Positions 1 through 7,201 of a stretch of DNA of 64,000 nt are shown piece by piece. Under the pieces are notes generated by a model. The model made no database searches. It had not been told where the DNA came from and saw only the letters and a list, made by a program, of their open reading frames with translations. The position numbers and the translations under genes are program-made. Each line of letters opens with the position of its first letter. The stretch's first letter is position 1. Source of the stretch: JADJPO01 sp963825645 (GTDB lineage Bacteria > Actinomycetota > Actinomycetes > Actinomycetales > Kineosporiaceae); assembly GCA_963825645.1 (NCBI GenBank), contig CAWGTT010000010.1, positions 124,001 through 188,000 of the forward strand, in the 5' to 3' direction.

Positions 1-432
1 GCCCGCCGCCGCGATCCGGCCGTAGGCGAGGTAGGACAGGTGGTCGGCCGAGCCGACCGGCGGCACCAGGGTCAGCGCGAACGCCGCAACGACGCCGGCA
101 GTCACCAGCCGGCGTGGGTCGGGCAGGCGCTCGCCCCGCCGGACGGCACGCAGCCCCCACCACACTGCGGCGCCGCCGAGCAGGTAGCCGAGAGCGGCGA
201 GCACCGTGACGAGTGCGGCGGGGGCTCCGGCGGCCAGGTCCCACGGCGGGTGCCGAGCGGTCCGGCCGAGCCCGGGCACAGCGGCCGAGTCGCCGAGCGC
301 GCCCAGGATCGCCAGTAGACCCAACGATGCCAGCCCGGCCAGGACCGCACGCCGTCCGTCGCGGTGGTGCGGTTCGGCGTCGGCGGCTGTTCCTGCCGCC
401 CCGACTGCTCGACGCGGCCCCGCCGCGGCCAT
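1..432 (-). CDS. MptB-like polyprenol-phosphate-mannose mannosyltransferase, N-terminal part (cut by left edge)
   Basis: The reading frame opens with ATG at 432 and runs off the left edge after 144 codons. The N-terminus is hydrophilic and basic (about 30 residues). It is followed by hydrophobic segments at roughly residues 31-48, 72-92 and 112-126. The motif GSADHLSYLAYGR near residue 127 matches the first periplasmic loop of GT-C mannosyltransferases of the MptB type, where the Asp is the expected catalytic/metal residue. MptB-type enzymes add alpha-1,6-mannose to lipomannan-like glycolipids on the outer face of the membrane. It starts 5 bases after the GT2 gene, on the same strand, so both are probably in one envelope-glycan operon. 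The family call rests on the motif and topology of a fragment; another GT-C family is possible. Confidence 0.6.
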   Translation of the reverse strand, partial: MAAAGPRRAVGAAGTAADAEPHHRDGRRAVLAGLASLGLLAILGALGDSAAVPGLGRTARHPPWDLAAGAPAALVTVLAALGYLLGGAAVWWGLRAVRRGERLPDPRRLVTAGVVAAFALTLVPPVGSADHLSYLAYGRIAAAG

Positions 433-437
433 GCCGG

Positions 438-1226
438 TCAGGACCCGCGGCTCAGCCGGGGCAGCCGGGCCAGCACCTTCAACGGCGTCGCTCGGCGGGC
501 CCGGCGCAGTGCCAAGGCACGGGCCACGTCCGCGTACTGCTCGGCCCGGTGCCGCTGGCCGTGCCAGTCCGCCCCGCTGACCCGGTGCTGCAGGTCGCAG
601 GGCACCTCCTGCACGGTGAACCCCGCGGTGAGCACGTCGATGGTCAGCGCGGTCTCCACCCCCCAGCCGTGGGCCAGAGGGCGGGCGGCCTCGAAGACCT
701 CCCGGGTCATGCAGCGCATGCCGGACAGCGGCTGCGTGGACTCCCAGCCGGTGGCATCGCGAATCCCTTTGCGCGCCAACGCAACCACCAGACCGCGCCC
801 GCCGCCCGCGGTGTGCTGGGGCGGTAGGACGGCGACCGTCATGTCGGCCTCGCCACGCAGCACCGGGGCACATAACGCCGCCACGTTGGCCGCCGTCGCG
901 CCCAGGTCGGCATCGACGAACAGCAGGGCCAGCTCGGCTGCGTCGGCGAAACGGTTCACCCGGGCCACCCCGGTCTCCAGTGCCGCACCCTTGCCGAGGG
1001 AGCGCGGATGCCGGACGACCACCGCGCCCGCGTCGCCGGCCCGGCGCAGCGTGGTGTCGTGCGAGCCGTCGTCGACGACCACGACGTGCCGCACCTCACG
1101 GATTCCCCGGGTCGCGGCCACCGTCATCGACACCAGGTCGGCCTCGTCACGGGCCGGGATCACCGCGGCGATGGCCACCGGCAGCCGCCGCGGCGCCGAC
1201 TGCTCGCGCATCGGCTCGCTGCTCAC
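438..1226 (-). CDS. Family 2 glycosyltransferase
   Basis: A 262-residue soluble GT-A fold protein. AAVIPARDEADLV near residue 20 is the usual first beta-strand/nucleotide-binding loop. VVVDDGSHD near residue 48 and FVDADLG near residue 103 carry the acidic residues that bind the nucleotide-sugar and metal. There are no membrane segments, so it is probably a cytoplasmic transferase that loads a sugar onto a polyprenyl phosphate or a glycan. The partial MptB-like gene follows directly, which suggests it makes or extends a donor used by that enzyme (inference). The acceptor and sugar cannot be read from the sequence. Confidence 0.8.
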   Translation of the reverse strand: MSSEPMREQSAPRRLPVAIAAVIPARDEADLVSMTVAATRGIREVRHVVVVDDGSHDTTLRRAGDAGAVVVRHPRSLGKGAALETGVARVNRFADAAELALLFVDADLGATAANVAALCAPVLRGEADMTVAVLPPQHTAGGGRGLVVALARKGIRDATGWESTQPLSGMRCMTREVFEAARPLAHGWGVETALTIDVLTAGFTVQEVPCDLQHRVSGADWHGQRHRAEQYADVARALALRRARRATPLKVLARLPRLSRGS

Positions 1227-1259
1227 CCCGCGAGCCTAGCCGTCAACACCCGACCCGGC

Positions 1260-2255
1260 TCAGCGCAACGTCAGCTGGCGAGAGACCACCGCGGCCCGTG
1301 CGCCACGTTCTGCGGCGGTGAGCGGGGTCCGATCCTCCAGCGCCGCCGCCAGCCGTTCAGCCAGCTGGACCGCCGGTTTCTCGACGTCGTCGGACTCGGC
1401 GTCACCGGGCAGGTCCCAGACCGGCACCACCAGCCCGTCGGCGCGGAAGGCACCGACGTAGCGAGCGCCGTCCATCAGGGCGAGATCGCCGGCTGCGTGC
1501 AGTCGCGCCAGGGCGTCGAGCAACTGGTCCTCCGGGTGGGGCATCACCCAGCGCAGATGGCGTTTCGACCCGACGGCGCACCAGTACGCGGCCTCGACAG
1601 CGGTCAACCGCCGGGTCGGGACCACCGCCTCGTTGGCCTGCTCCATCGAGGCTCGCACCTCGGGGGTCACGTCGGTGCCCTCGCCGAGCCAGAAGTCGAA
1701 CCCCTCGTGCACCTGCACCTCGAACGGGACGCTGGGGTCGAGCACCTCGCCCAGCGGCGGGGTCCCGGGGGCGGCCACTCCATCGGTGACCGGTGAGCCC
1801 GCCGGTGCGGACAGCGCCGCGAGCAGCGCGTGCGCGACGTCCCGGCCCGCGTCGCCGGACCCGGCCTGGGTCTGCAGCCCGACGAGCACAACCCCATCGG
1901 CCCGGTGCAGTCCGGGCCAGGCGAGCGGCAGCACGGTGGCCACCGTGACGTCACGGGCGCCGTGCGCGGCACCGGTGCGCACGCGAGCCGTGGCGGACGG
2001 CACGATCTCGCGCATCGCCACCCAGTCGCATTCGCCGGGGAGTCCCTCGAACGGTCTGGTGACCAAGGTGCTGGAGCCCATCCGGGCGGCTCGCCCGTGG
2101 CACGCCTTGTACCGCTTGCCGGACCCGCACGGGCAGGGATGGCGCATCCCCACCACCGGGACGCTGTCGGTGGCGACACCGGAGTCGACGGTCGGGGCGC
2201 CGTCCCGGCCAGGGCTGCCGGACCGGACGGCGGGACGGCGAGAGGACTTACCCAT
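1260..2255 (-). CDS. DUF5926 family protein with N-terminal SEC-C zinc motif
   Basis: A 331-residue protein. A SEC-C motif (CPCGSGKRYKACHG) lies at about residues 41-54, with Cys41, Cys43, Cys52 and His53 as zinc ligands. This motif is known from the SecA C-terminus and from many unrelated proteins. The remaining ~275 residues match the actinobacterial DUF5926 pattern, including repeated acidic and Trp-rich stretches (for example EAAYWCAVGSKRHLRWVMPHPEDQLLDAL). No enzymatic function is established for this family. It sits between the GT2 gene and the HATPase regulator, an arrangement I recall in other actinomycetes. It is not a SecA: there are no helicase motifs. Confidence 0.8.
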   Translation of the reverse strand: MGKSSRRPAVRSGSPGRDGAPTVDSGVATDSVPVVGMRHPCPCGSGKRYKACHGRAARMGSSTLVTRPFEGLPGECDWVAMREIVPSATARVRTGAAHGARDVTVATVLPLAWPGLHRADGVVLVGLQTQAGSGDAGRDVAHALLAALSAPAGSPVTDGVAAPGTPPLGEVLDPSVPFEVQVHEGFDFWLGEGTDVTPEVRASMEQANEAVVPTRRLTAVEAAYWCAVGSKRHLRWVMPHPEDQLLDALARLHAAGDLALMDGARYVGAFRADGLVVPVWDLPGDAESDDVEKPAVQLAERLAAALEDRTPLTAAERGARAAVVSRQLTLR

Positions 2256-2306
2256 CGAGCGCTCCTGCGGGTCGGCTGCGAGGCCGGCCCAGTCTAGGTG
2301 CGTCGG

Positions 2307-2756
2307 TCAGCGCACCAGGCGCAAGGCCTGGGTGACGCCGTCCAGGGGGAGGGTGGCCCACACGGTGCGCAGACCTCCGGTGTGGTCCGTCACACCCCAG
2401 GCGGCGGCCAGACGCTGGACGATGTGCAGTCCGCGCCCGGAGACCGCGGTGGTGGGGGCGGGGCGGGCCTCGACGAGTCGGCCGGACCCTCCGTCGGTGA
2501 CGCGGACCTCGACCTGTTCACCGCGCACCTGCCAGCCGAGCACAACCACGCCACCAGCGATCTCGCAGGCGTACCGGATCGCGTTGCCGAGCAGCTCGGA
2601 GACAACCATCTCCGCGTCGTCGAGTACCTGGCCGGTGACACCCCCGGCAGCCAGGGAGGCCTTGACCCGGTGACGCGCCACGGCGACCGCTTCGGCTCGG
2701 TGCGGTAGCCGCAACACCTCGCATACCGGATCCATCACGCCGGACGATGCTGGCAT
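2307..2756 (-). CDS. HATPase_c ATP-binding protein, anti-sigma/serine kinase-like
   Basis: A 149-residue single-domain GHKL ATPase of the RsbW/SpoIIAB type that is abundant in actinobacteria. The N box is VVSELLGNAIRYA (about residues 58-70), the G1 box VRVTDGGSG and the G2 box SGRGLHIVQRLA. Such proteins act in the cytoplasm, usually by binding a sigma factor or phosphorylating an STAS antagonist. No sigma or STAS partner is adjacent. The ATG at 2756 is chosen because GGGAGG lies 8 bases before it. An upstream in-frame ATG at 2774 lacks such a site. Confidence 0.8.
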   Translation of the reverse strand: MPASSGVMDPVCEVLRLPHRAEAVAVARHRVKASLAAGGVTGQVLDDAEMVVSELLGNAIRYACEIAGGVVVLGWQVRGEQVEVRVTDGGSGRLVEARPAPTTAVSGRGLHIVQRLAAAWGVTDHTGGLRTVWATLPLDGVTQALRLVR

Positions 2757-2945
2757 GACGCCGACCTCCCTCATCGGTCGCGTCGAGCGGTTCGTCGGTC
2801 ACCCTGCAAACGGTTCGGCTGTCGCCAGGCGCCTCTGGTGCCGGACGACGGATGACCGAACGGTGTTTCAAGTGACTCTAGGTCATCGTCGATCAAGATC
2901 GCAGCCCAGACGGGCCATACACCGGTCCCCCGAGCGGGGGACACG

Positions 2946-3734
2946 TCAACCGTGCAGCTGTTCGAGCACCGTGCGCGGCCGGTTGGTGATGATCGCCTCG
3001 ACGTCGAGGTCCAGGCAAAGCTGCACGTCGGCCGGGTCGTCGACGGTCCAGACATGGACGGCGTGACCGGCCGCGTGCACGCGCCGGACGAACTCGGGCC
3101 GGTCCCGCAGCACGTTCACACCGATGCCGGCGATCCGCGCGCCGGTCGGTAGCGTGCCGTCGCGCAGGGGCGGGGGCACCCGGTCCATCAGGTAGACGAT
3201 CGGCAGCTCCGGCGCCAGCCGGCGCATCCGCCGGAGTGCGAGCAGGGAGAAGCTCATCGCCCGGACCGGGGCGTCGGCCCCGATCCACTCGCGTTCGGTG
3301 AGCAGCTCGACAAGAACCTGCTCCACCTGGCCACCGTGCCGGCTCGGGTGCTTGGTCTCGACGGCGAGTTCCACGCTGCGACCCGAGCCGCGAGTGCTCT
3401 CGACCAGGTCGAACAGATCCTTCAGCGTGAGCAGCCCGGCCGCCTCATCCGGAGACTTCCACGACCCCCAGTCGAGGGCAGCCAGCTCGGCCAGGGTCAT
3501 CGCCGAGACCCGGCCTCGCCCGGAGGAGGTGCGGTCGACGGTGGCGTCGTGAACGCAGACCAGGTGCCCGTCGACCGTGAGCCGAACGTCACACTCGAGG
3601 CCGTCCGCGCCGTCCTCGATCGCCCTCCGGTAGGCGGCCTCGGTGTGCTCGGGAAGGTCGTGGCTGGCCCCCCGGTGGGCGATCACCTGGGGTCGTGCCG
3701 CGTGCGGTCGGCTCACGACGGGTGATGCTGGCAC
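2946..3734 (-). CDS. glpQ: Glycerophosphodiester phosphodiesterase
   Basis: A 262-residue GDPD-family TIM barrel with no signal peptide, therefore cytosolic. The signature VIAHRGASHDLPEHTEAAY at about residues 17-35 supplies the catalytic His and the Glu of the active site. ADGLECDVRLTVDGHLVCVHD supplies the metal-binding Glu/Asp and the second catalytic His. The C-terminal strand with VWTVDDPADVQLCLDLDVEAIITNRP is typical of the family. It splits glycerophosphodiesters into glycerol-3-phosphate and an alcohol. The start is a GTG at 3734 without a strong ribosome site; a GTG at 3716 is the alternative. In M. tuberculosis glpQ1 (Rv3842c) lies close to pheA (Rv3838c); here 41 kb of other genes separate the two. 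Confidence 0.88.
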   Translation of the reverse strand: MPASPVVSRPHAARPQVIAHRGASHDLPEHTEAAYRRAIEDGADGLECDVRLTVDGHLVCVHDATVDRTSSGRGRVSAMTLAELAALDWGSWKSPDEAAGLLTLKDLFDLVESTRGSGRSVELAVETKHPSRHGGQVEQVLVELLTEREWIGADAPVRAMSFSLLALRRMRRLAPELPIVYLMDRVPPPLRDGTLPTGARIAGIGVNVLRDRPEFVRRVHAAGHAVHVWTVDDPADVQLCLDLDVEAIITNRPRTVLEQLHG

Positions 3735-3790
3735 ATCTGTGCGATGTCATGCCCCGGCGTCGGACGATGCCGGAACGACACCCGGAACGG

Positions 3791-3857
3791 CGTTGAAGAT
3801 CATGTTGCGCAGCAGAGTGCCGAATCCGACCACGTCTGCGCGACATGATCTTCAACG
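3791..3857. repeat. 22-bp inverted repeat with 23-base spacer upstream of the K+ transporter
   Basis: The left arm at 3791-3812 and the right arm at 3836-3857 are reverse complements with one mismatch. They are far longer than a normal operator half-site. Read outward on either strand, each arm codes the same short peptide LR-(N/D)-MIFN, so it may be an inverted duplication of a coding scrap. It lies in the 273-base gap between divergent glpQ and the TrkH gene. It could act as a hairpin, a protein-binding site or the remnant of a mobile element; nothing decides between these. The rest of the gap shows no gene. Confidence 0.6.
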
Positions 3858-4007
3858 TGATCTCTGCGTGGGACCTGAGCGACCAGCGCTTGGGCACGTC
3901 GCTCATCGTGCCCCCCCGAGTCCGCGCACGCTTCGGCGCGTCCGCCGCGATCGGCCGCCGCCGGGGCGGCACCGGTGGCGTGCGCCATGCGCGGCTAGGC
4001 TCACCGG

Positions 4008-5423
4008 GTGCGCTCCCGCTGGCGGCACCCGGTGCGCCTGGTGCCCCTGGGCTTCCTTGCCGTGATCGGAGTCGGGACGGCTTTGCTGCTGCTGCCGGTC
4101 AGCCGGACCGGCGACCGGACGCCCGAGCTCATGGTCGCCGCCTTCACCGCCGTGTCGGCCGCCTGCGTGACCGGGCTGACCGTCGTCGACACCGCCACCT
4201 ACTGGAGCACCACCGGCCAGGCGGTGATCCTCGCCCTGATCCAGATCGGCGGCCTCGGGGTCATGTCACTGGCCACACTGCTCGCGCTGCTCGTCTTCGG
4301 CCGGCTCGGGGTCCACGGCACCCTGGTCGCCCAGACCGACTCGCGCACGACCGTGCTGGGTGACGTCCGTGGGACGCTGAAGACGATCGCCATCTCCTCG
4401 ATCGGGCTCGAGGCGGTCGTGGCCGCAGTCCTCACCGGCCACTTCATGCTCACCTACCACGAGCCGCTGCGCACTGCCGCCTGGCACGGGGTGTTCCACG
4501 CGGTGAGTGCGTTCAACAACGCGGGGTTCGCTCTGTACAGCGACAACATCATCTCTTTCGTCGCCGACCCGTGGTTCATCCTGCCGCTGTGCACGGCGAT
4601 CGTGGCCGGCGGGATCGGCTTCCCTGTCTACTACGAGCTGTTCCGGCTCCGCCGTGACCCGCAGCGACTGCTGCGCCGCACCTTGGTCGGCGGCGTCCGC
4701 AGCGACGTCCTCACCGGTAGGCACGGCCCACGCGACCGACGCCCGCGCCCGCTGTCGATGCACGCGCGGCTCACCCTGCTCGGCTACTTCGGGCTTGCGG
4801 CGCTCTCGACGACGTCGTTCGGGCTCGTGGAGTGGTCCAACTCCGGCACGTTGGGCCGGCTTGACCTTCAGGGCAAGATACTCGGCACCGTGATGAGCGG
4901 GATCAGTCCGCGTACCGCCGGGTTCAACGCCGTCGACTACGCCCACGTACGGCCCGAGACGCTGTTCGTCGACAGCATCATGATGTTCATCGGCGGCGGC
5001 AGCGCGGGCACCGCCGGCGGGATCAAGGTGGGGACCTTCGTCCTGCTGGCCTTCGTGATCTGGGCCGAGCTGCGCGGTGACGCCCAGGTGCTGATCGGCA
5101 GCCGGGCGGTCTCGACGACAACCGTGCGCCAGGCCCTGGCCGTAGCACTGCTCGGCGTGGCGGCCGTGGTGATCGGCACCCTGTCGCTGCTCGCCGCCTC
5201 GGACCATGAGCTCGGCGAGGTGCTCTTCGAGGCCTCCTCCGCGTTCGGCACTGCCGGCTTGTCCACCGGTATCACCGCCTCGTTCAACGACTTCGGACAG
5301 CTGATGCTCATGACTCTGATGTTCATCGGTCGACTCGGCCCGATCACCGCTGCCACCGCTCTGGCCCTGACCGAGCGCAAGCGCCTCTACCGTGTACCCG
5401 AAGAACGACCGATCGTCGGCTGA
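4008..5423 (+). CDS. TrkH/KtrB family potassium uptake membrane subunit
   Basis: A 471-residue integral membrane protein made of four repeated M1-P-M2 units, as in KtrB. Selectivity-filter-like loops are visible: AACVTGLTVVD near residue 47, SAFNNAGFALY near 167, SPRTAGFNAVD near 305 and SAFGTAGLSTG near 415. KtrB/TrkH move K+ (some also Na+) inward and need a cytosolic TrkA/KtrA RCK ring for gating. No such gene is in this window, so the partner must be elsewhere. The GTG at 4008 begins at the first hydrophobic segment. The GH32 gene starts 18 bases downstream, so both are likely in one transcript, an unusual pairing. Confidence 0.9.
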   Translation: MRSRWRHPVRLVPLGFLAVIGVGTALLLLPVSRTGDRTPELMVAAFTAVSAACVTGLTVVDTATYWSTTGQAVILALIQIGGLGVMSLATLLALLVFGRLGVHGTLVAQTDSRTTVLGDVRGTLKTIAISSIGLEAVVAAVLTGHFMLTYHEPLRTAAWHGVFHAVSAFNNAGFALYSDNIISFVADPWFILPLCTAIVAGGIGFPVYYELFRLRRDPQRLLRRTLVGGVRSDVLTGRHGPRDRRPRPLSMHARLTLLGYFGLAALSTTSFGLVEWSNSGTLGRLDLQGKILGTVMSGISPRTAGFNAVDYAHVRPETLFVDSIMMFIGGGSAGTAGGIKVGTFVLLAFVIWAELRGDAQVLIGSRAVSTTTVRQALAVALLGVAAVVIGTLSLLAASDHELGEVLFEASSAFGTAGLSTGITASFNDFGQLMLMTLMFIGRLGPITAATALALTERKRLYRVPEERPIVG

Positions 5424-5441
5424 CCACCGAACTGGAGCCGC

Positions 5442-6944
5442 ATGACCTCGCGCGACGGCCCGCCGCCGTCCCCCCGACCCGCCTACCACTTCACGGCCGG
5501 CCGGAACTGGCTCAACGACCCGAACGGCCTGGTGTACGTCGACGGCGAGTACCACCTGTTCTTCCAACACAACCCGGACGGCAGTAGCTGGGGAAACATG
5601 TCCTGGGGGCACGCGGTGAGCACCGACCTGGCCACCTGGACCGAGCTGCCGGTGGCGATCGAGTACACCGCGGCGGAGGCCGTCTACTCCGGCAGCGCGG
5701 TTCTCGACGCGCTCAACAGCAGCGGGCTGGGTGCTCCGGGACGCCCGGCGATCGTGGCGGTCTACACCAGCGTGGACGCCGAGAGTGGCCTGCAGCGCCA
5801 GACACTGGCCTTCAGCACCGACAGGGGACAGACCTTCACGCGGCACGGCACGCCGGTTCTGGACGTCGGTTCCACGGACTTCCGCGACCCGAAGGTGTTC
5901 TGGCACAAGGAGTCCGGGTGCTGGGTAACGGTGGTCGCGCTGAGCCGCGAGCACCTGATCCAGGTGTACCGGTCGACGGACCTGCGCGTCTGGGAGCATC
6001 TGTCCGACTTCGGGCCCACCGGTGCCACGGCCGGTGCGTGGGAGTGCCCGGACCTGTTCCGGCTCGACGTCGTGGACGAGCCCGGGGAGTCGGCCTGGGT
6101 GCTCCTGGTCAGCCTCGTCGCCGGGGGCGTCGCCGGCGGCTCAGGCACCCAGTACTTCGTCGGCGACTTCGACGCCACCACGTTCACGGCCCACCACCAG
6201 GGCTGGCTCGACCACGGTCGGGACAACTACGCGGGGGTGACATACAACGACGCCCCCGACGGACGACGGATCCTGATCGGCTGGATGTGCAACTGGGACT
6301 ACGCCGCCACCACTCCGACCCACCCCTGGCGGGGGGTGATGACCGTGCCCCGCGAGCTGACCCTGCGCCGGGTCGACGACCGGCTGGTCCTCGCGCAGCG
6401 GCCCGTCGTCGTCCGGCACGGCGAGCCGCACCACGTCGAGGCGTTCACGGTGATGGACGGCGAAGCGATGCTGCCGCTGAGCGGCACCGCCTACGAGCTG
6501 GTCGCCACGCTGCGACCGGACGACGCCCACGCCTGCGGCCTCGTCGTCGCCGTGGGCCCGGCGCAGAACACCCGGATCGGGTTCGAGCAGACACCCGACG
6601 CCGGTGCGGTCGGTGATCTGTACCTGGACCGCACGCGCAGCGGCACCACCGGGTTCGACGAACGGTTCGGCGACGTGCAACGGGTCCGGGTGCCTCTGGA
6701 GCCCGACGGCACACTCACCCTTCGCGTGCTGGTCGACGTCTGCTCGGTCGAGGTGTTTGCCGCCGACGGTACCGTCGTTCTCACCGACCTGATCTTCCCG
6801 GGACCGACGAGTGACGGGATCGGGGTGTTCGCCGAACAGGGCGCCGCCACCTGCACCGAGCTACGGTTGCGGGCCCTGTCGCCCGACGGGCTGCGCACAC
6901 TGGAGGCCGACCGCGGCCGCCTCGACGAGACCACAAGGCACTGA
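5442..6944 (+). CDS. Glycoside hydrolase family 32 (beta-fructofuranosidase/levanase type)
   Basis: A 500-residue GH32 enzyme. The catalytic triad is visible: nucleophile Asp26 in WLNDPNG, transition-state stabiliser Asp149 in FRDP, and acid/base Glu201 in ECPDLF. These sit in the five-bladed propeller. Residues from about 340 on form the C-terminal beta-sandwich, including the typical DVCSVEVFAADG strand. It hydrolyses beta-fructosyl bonds in sucrose, levan or inulin; which of these cannot be told. There is no signal peptide, so it should act in the cytoplasm on imported sugar. The ATG has GGAG five bases upstream. Its neighbour is a K+ transporter, not a sugar importer or kinase. Confidence 0.9.
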   Translation: MTSRDGPPPSPRPAYHFTAGRNWLNDPNGLVYVDGEYHLFFQHNPDGSSWGNMSWGHAVSTDLATWTELPVAIEYTAAEAVYSGSAVLDALNSSGLGAPGRPAIVAVYTSVDAESGLQRQTLAFSTDRGQTFTRHGTPVLDVGSTDFRDPKVFWHKESGCWVTVVALSREHLIQVYRSTDLRVWEHLSDFGPTGATAGAWECPDLFRLDVVDEPGESAWVLLVSLVAGGVAGGSGTQYFVGDFDATTFTAHHQGWLDHGRDNYAGVTYNDAPDGRRILIGWMCNWDYAATTPTHPWRGVMTVPRELTLRRVDDRLVLAQRPVVVRHGEPHHVEAFTVMDGEAMLPLSGTAYELVATLRPDDAHACGLVVAVGPAQNTRIGFEQTPDAGAVGDLYLDRTRSGTTGFDERFGDVQRVRVPLEPDGTLTLRVLVDVCSVEVFAADGTVVLTDLIFPGPTSDGIGVFAEQGAATCTELRLRALSPDGLRTLEADRGRLDETTRH

Positions 6945-7201
6945 CCGGTGGACGCCGGTGTGTTCGGAGCCAGCTCGCCGCCGTCCGAGGCCCGTCGATA
7001 CCGCGGGGACCGGCTGGCCCGGGTGGCCTCGGCGCACGCGATGCTCGATCCCCGCAACCGTCCGCATCGCCGTCCGGCTCAGCGTGCTGACCCGCACGAC
7101 GTTGGGGGGTACAACGCACTGGAGGGGCCCCTCCTGGGCGGGTGCCTGTTCTCCGGCCGGGTGGCGGGGCGGGCGGCTGCCGCCGCCGTCGGCTACCCGG
7201 G

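Noticed and set aside
4266..5999. A 577-codon minus-strand open frame across the TrkH and GH32 genes
   Set aside because: It crosses two well-supported genes on the other strand and reads as low-complexity Gly/Arg/Asp/His sequence without domains.
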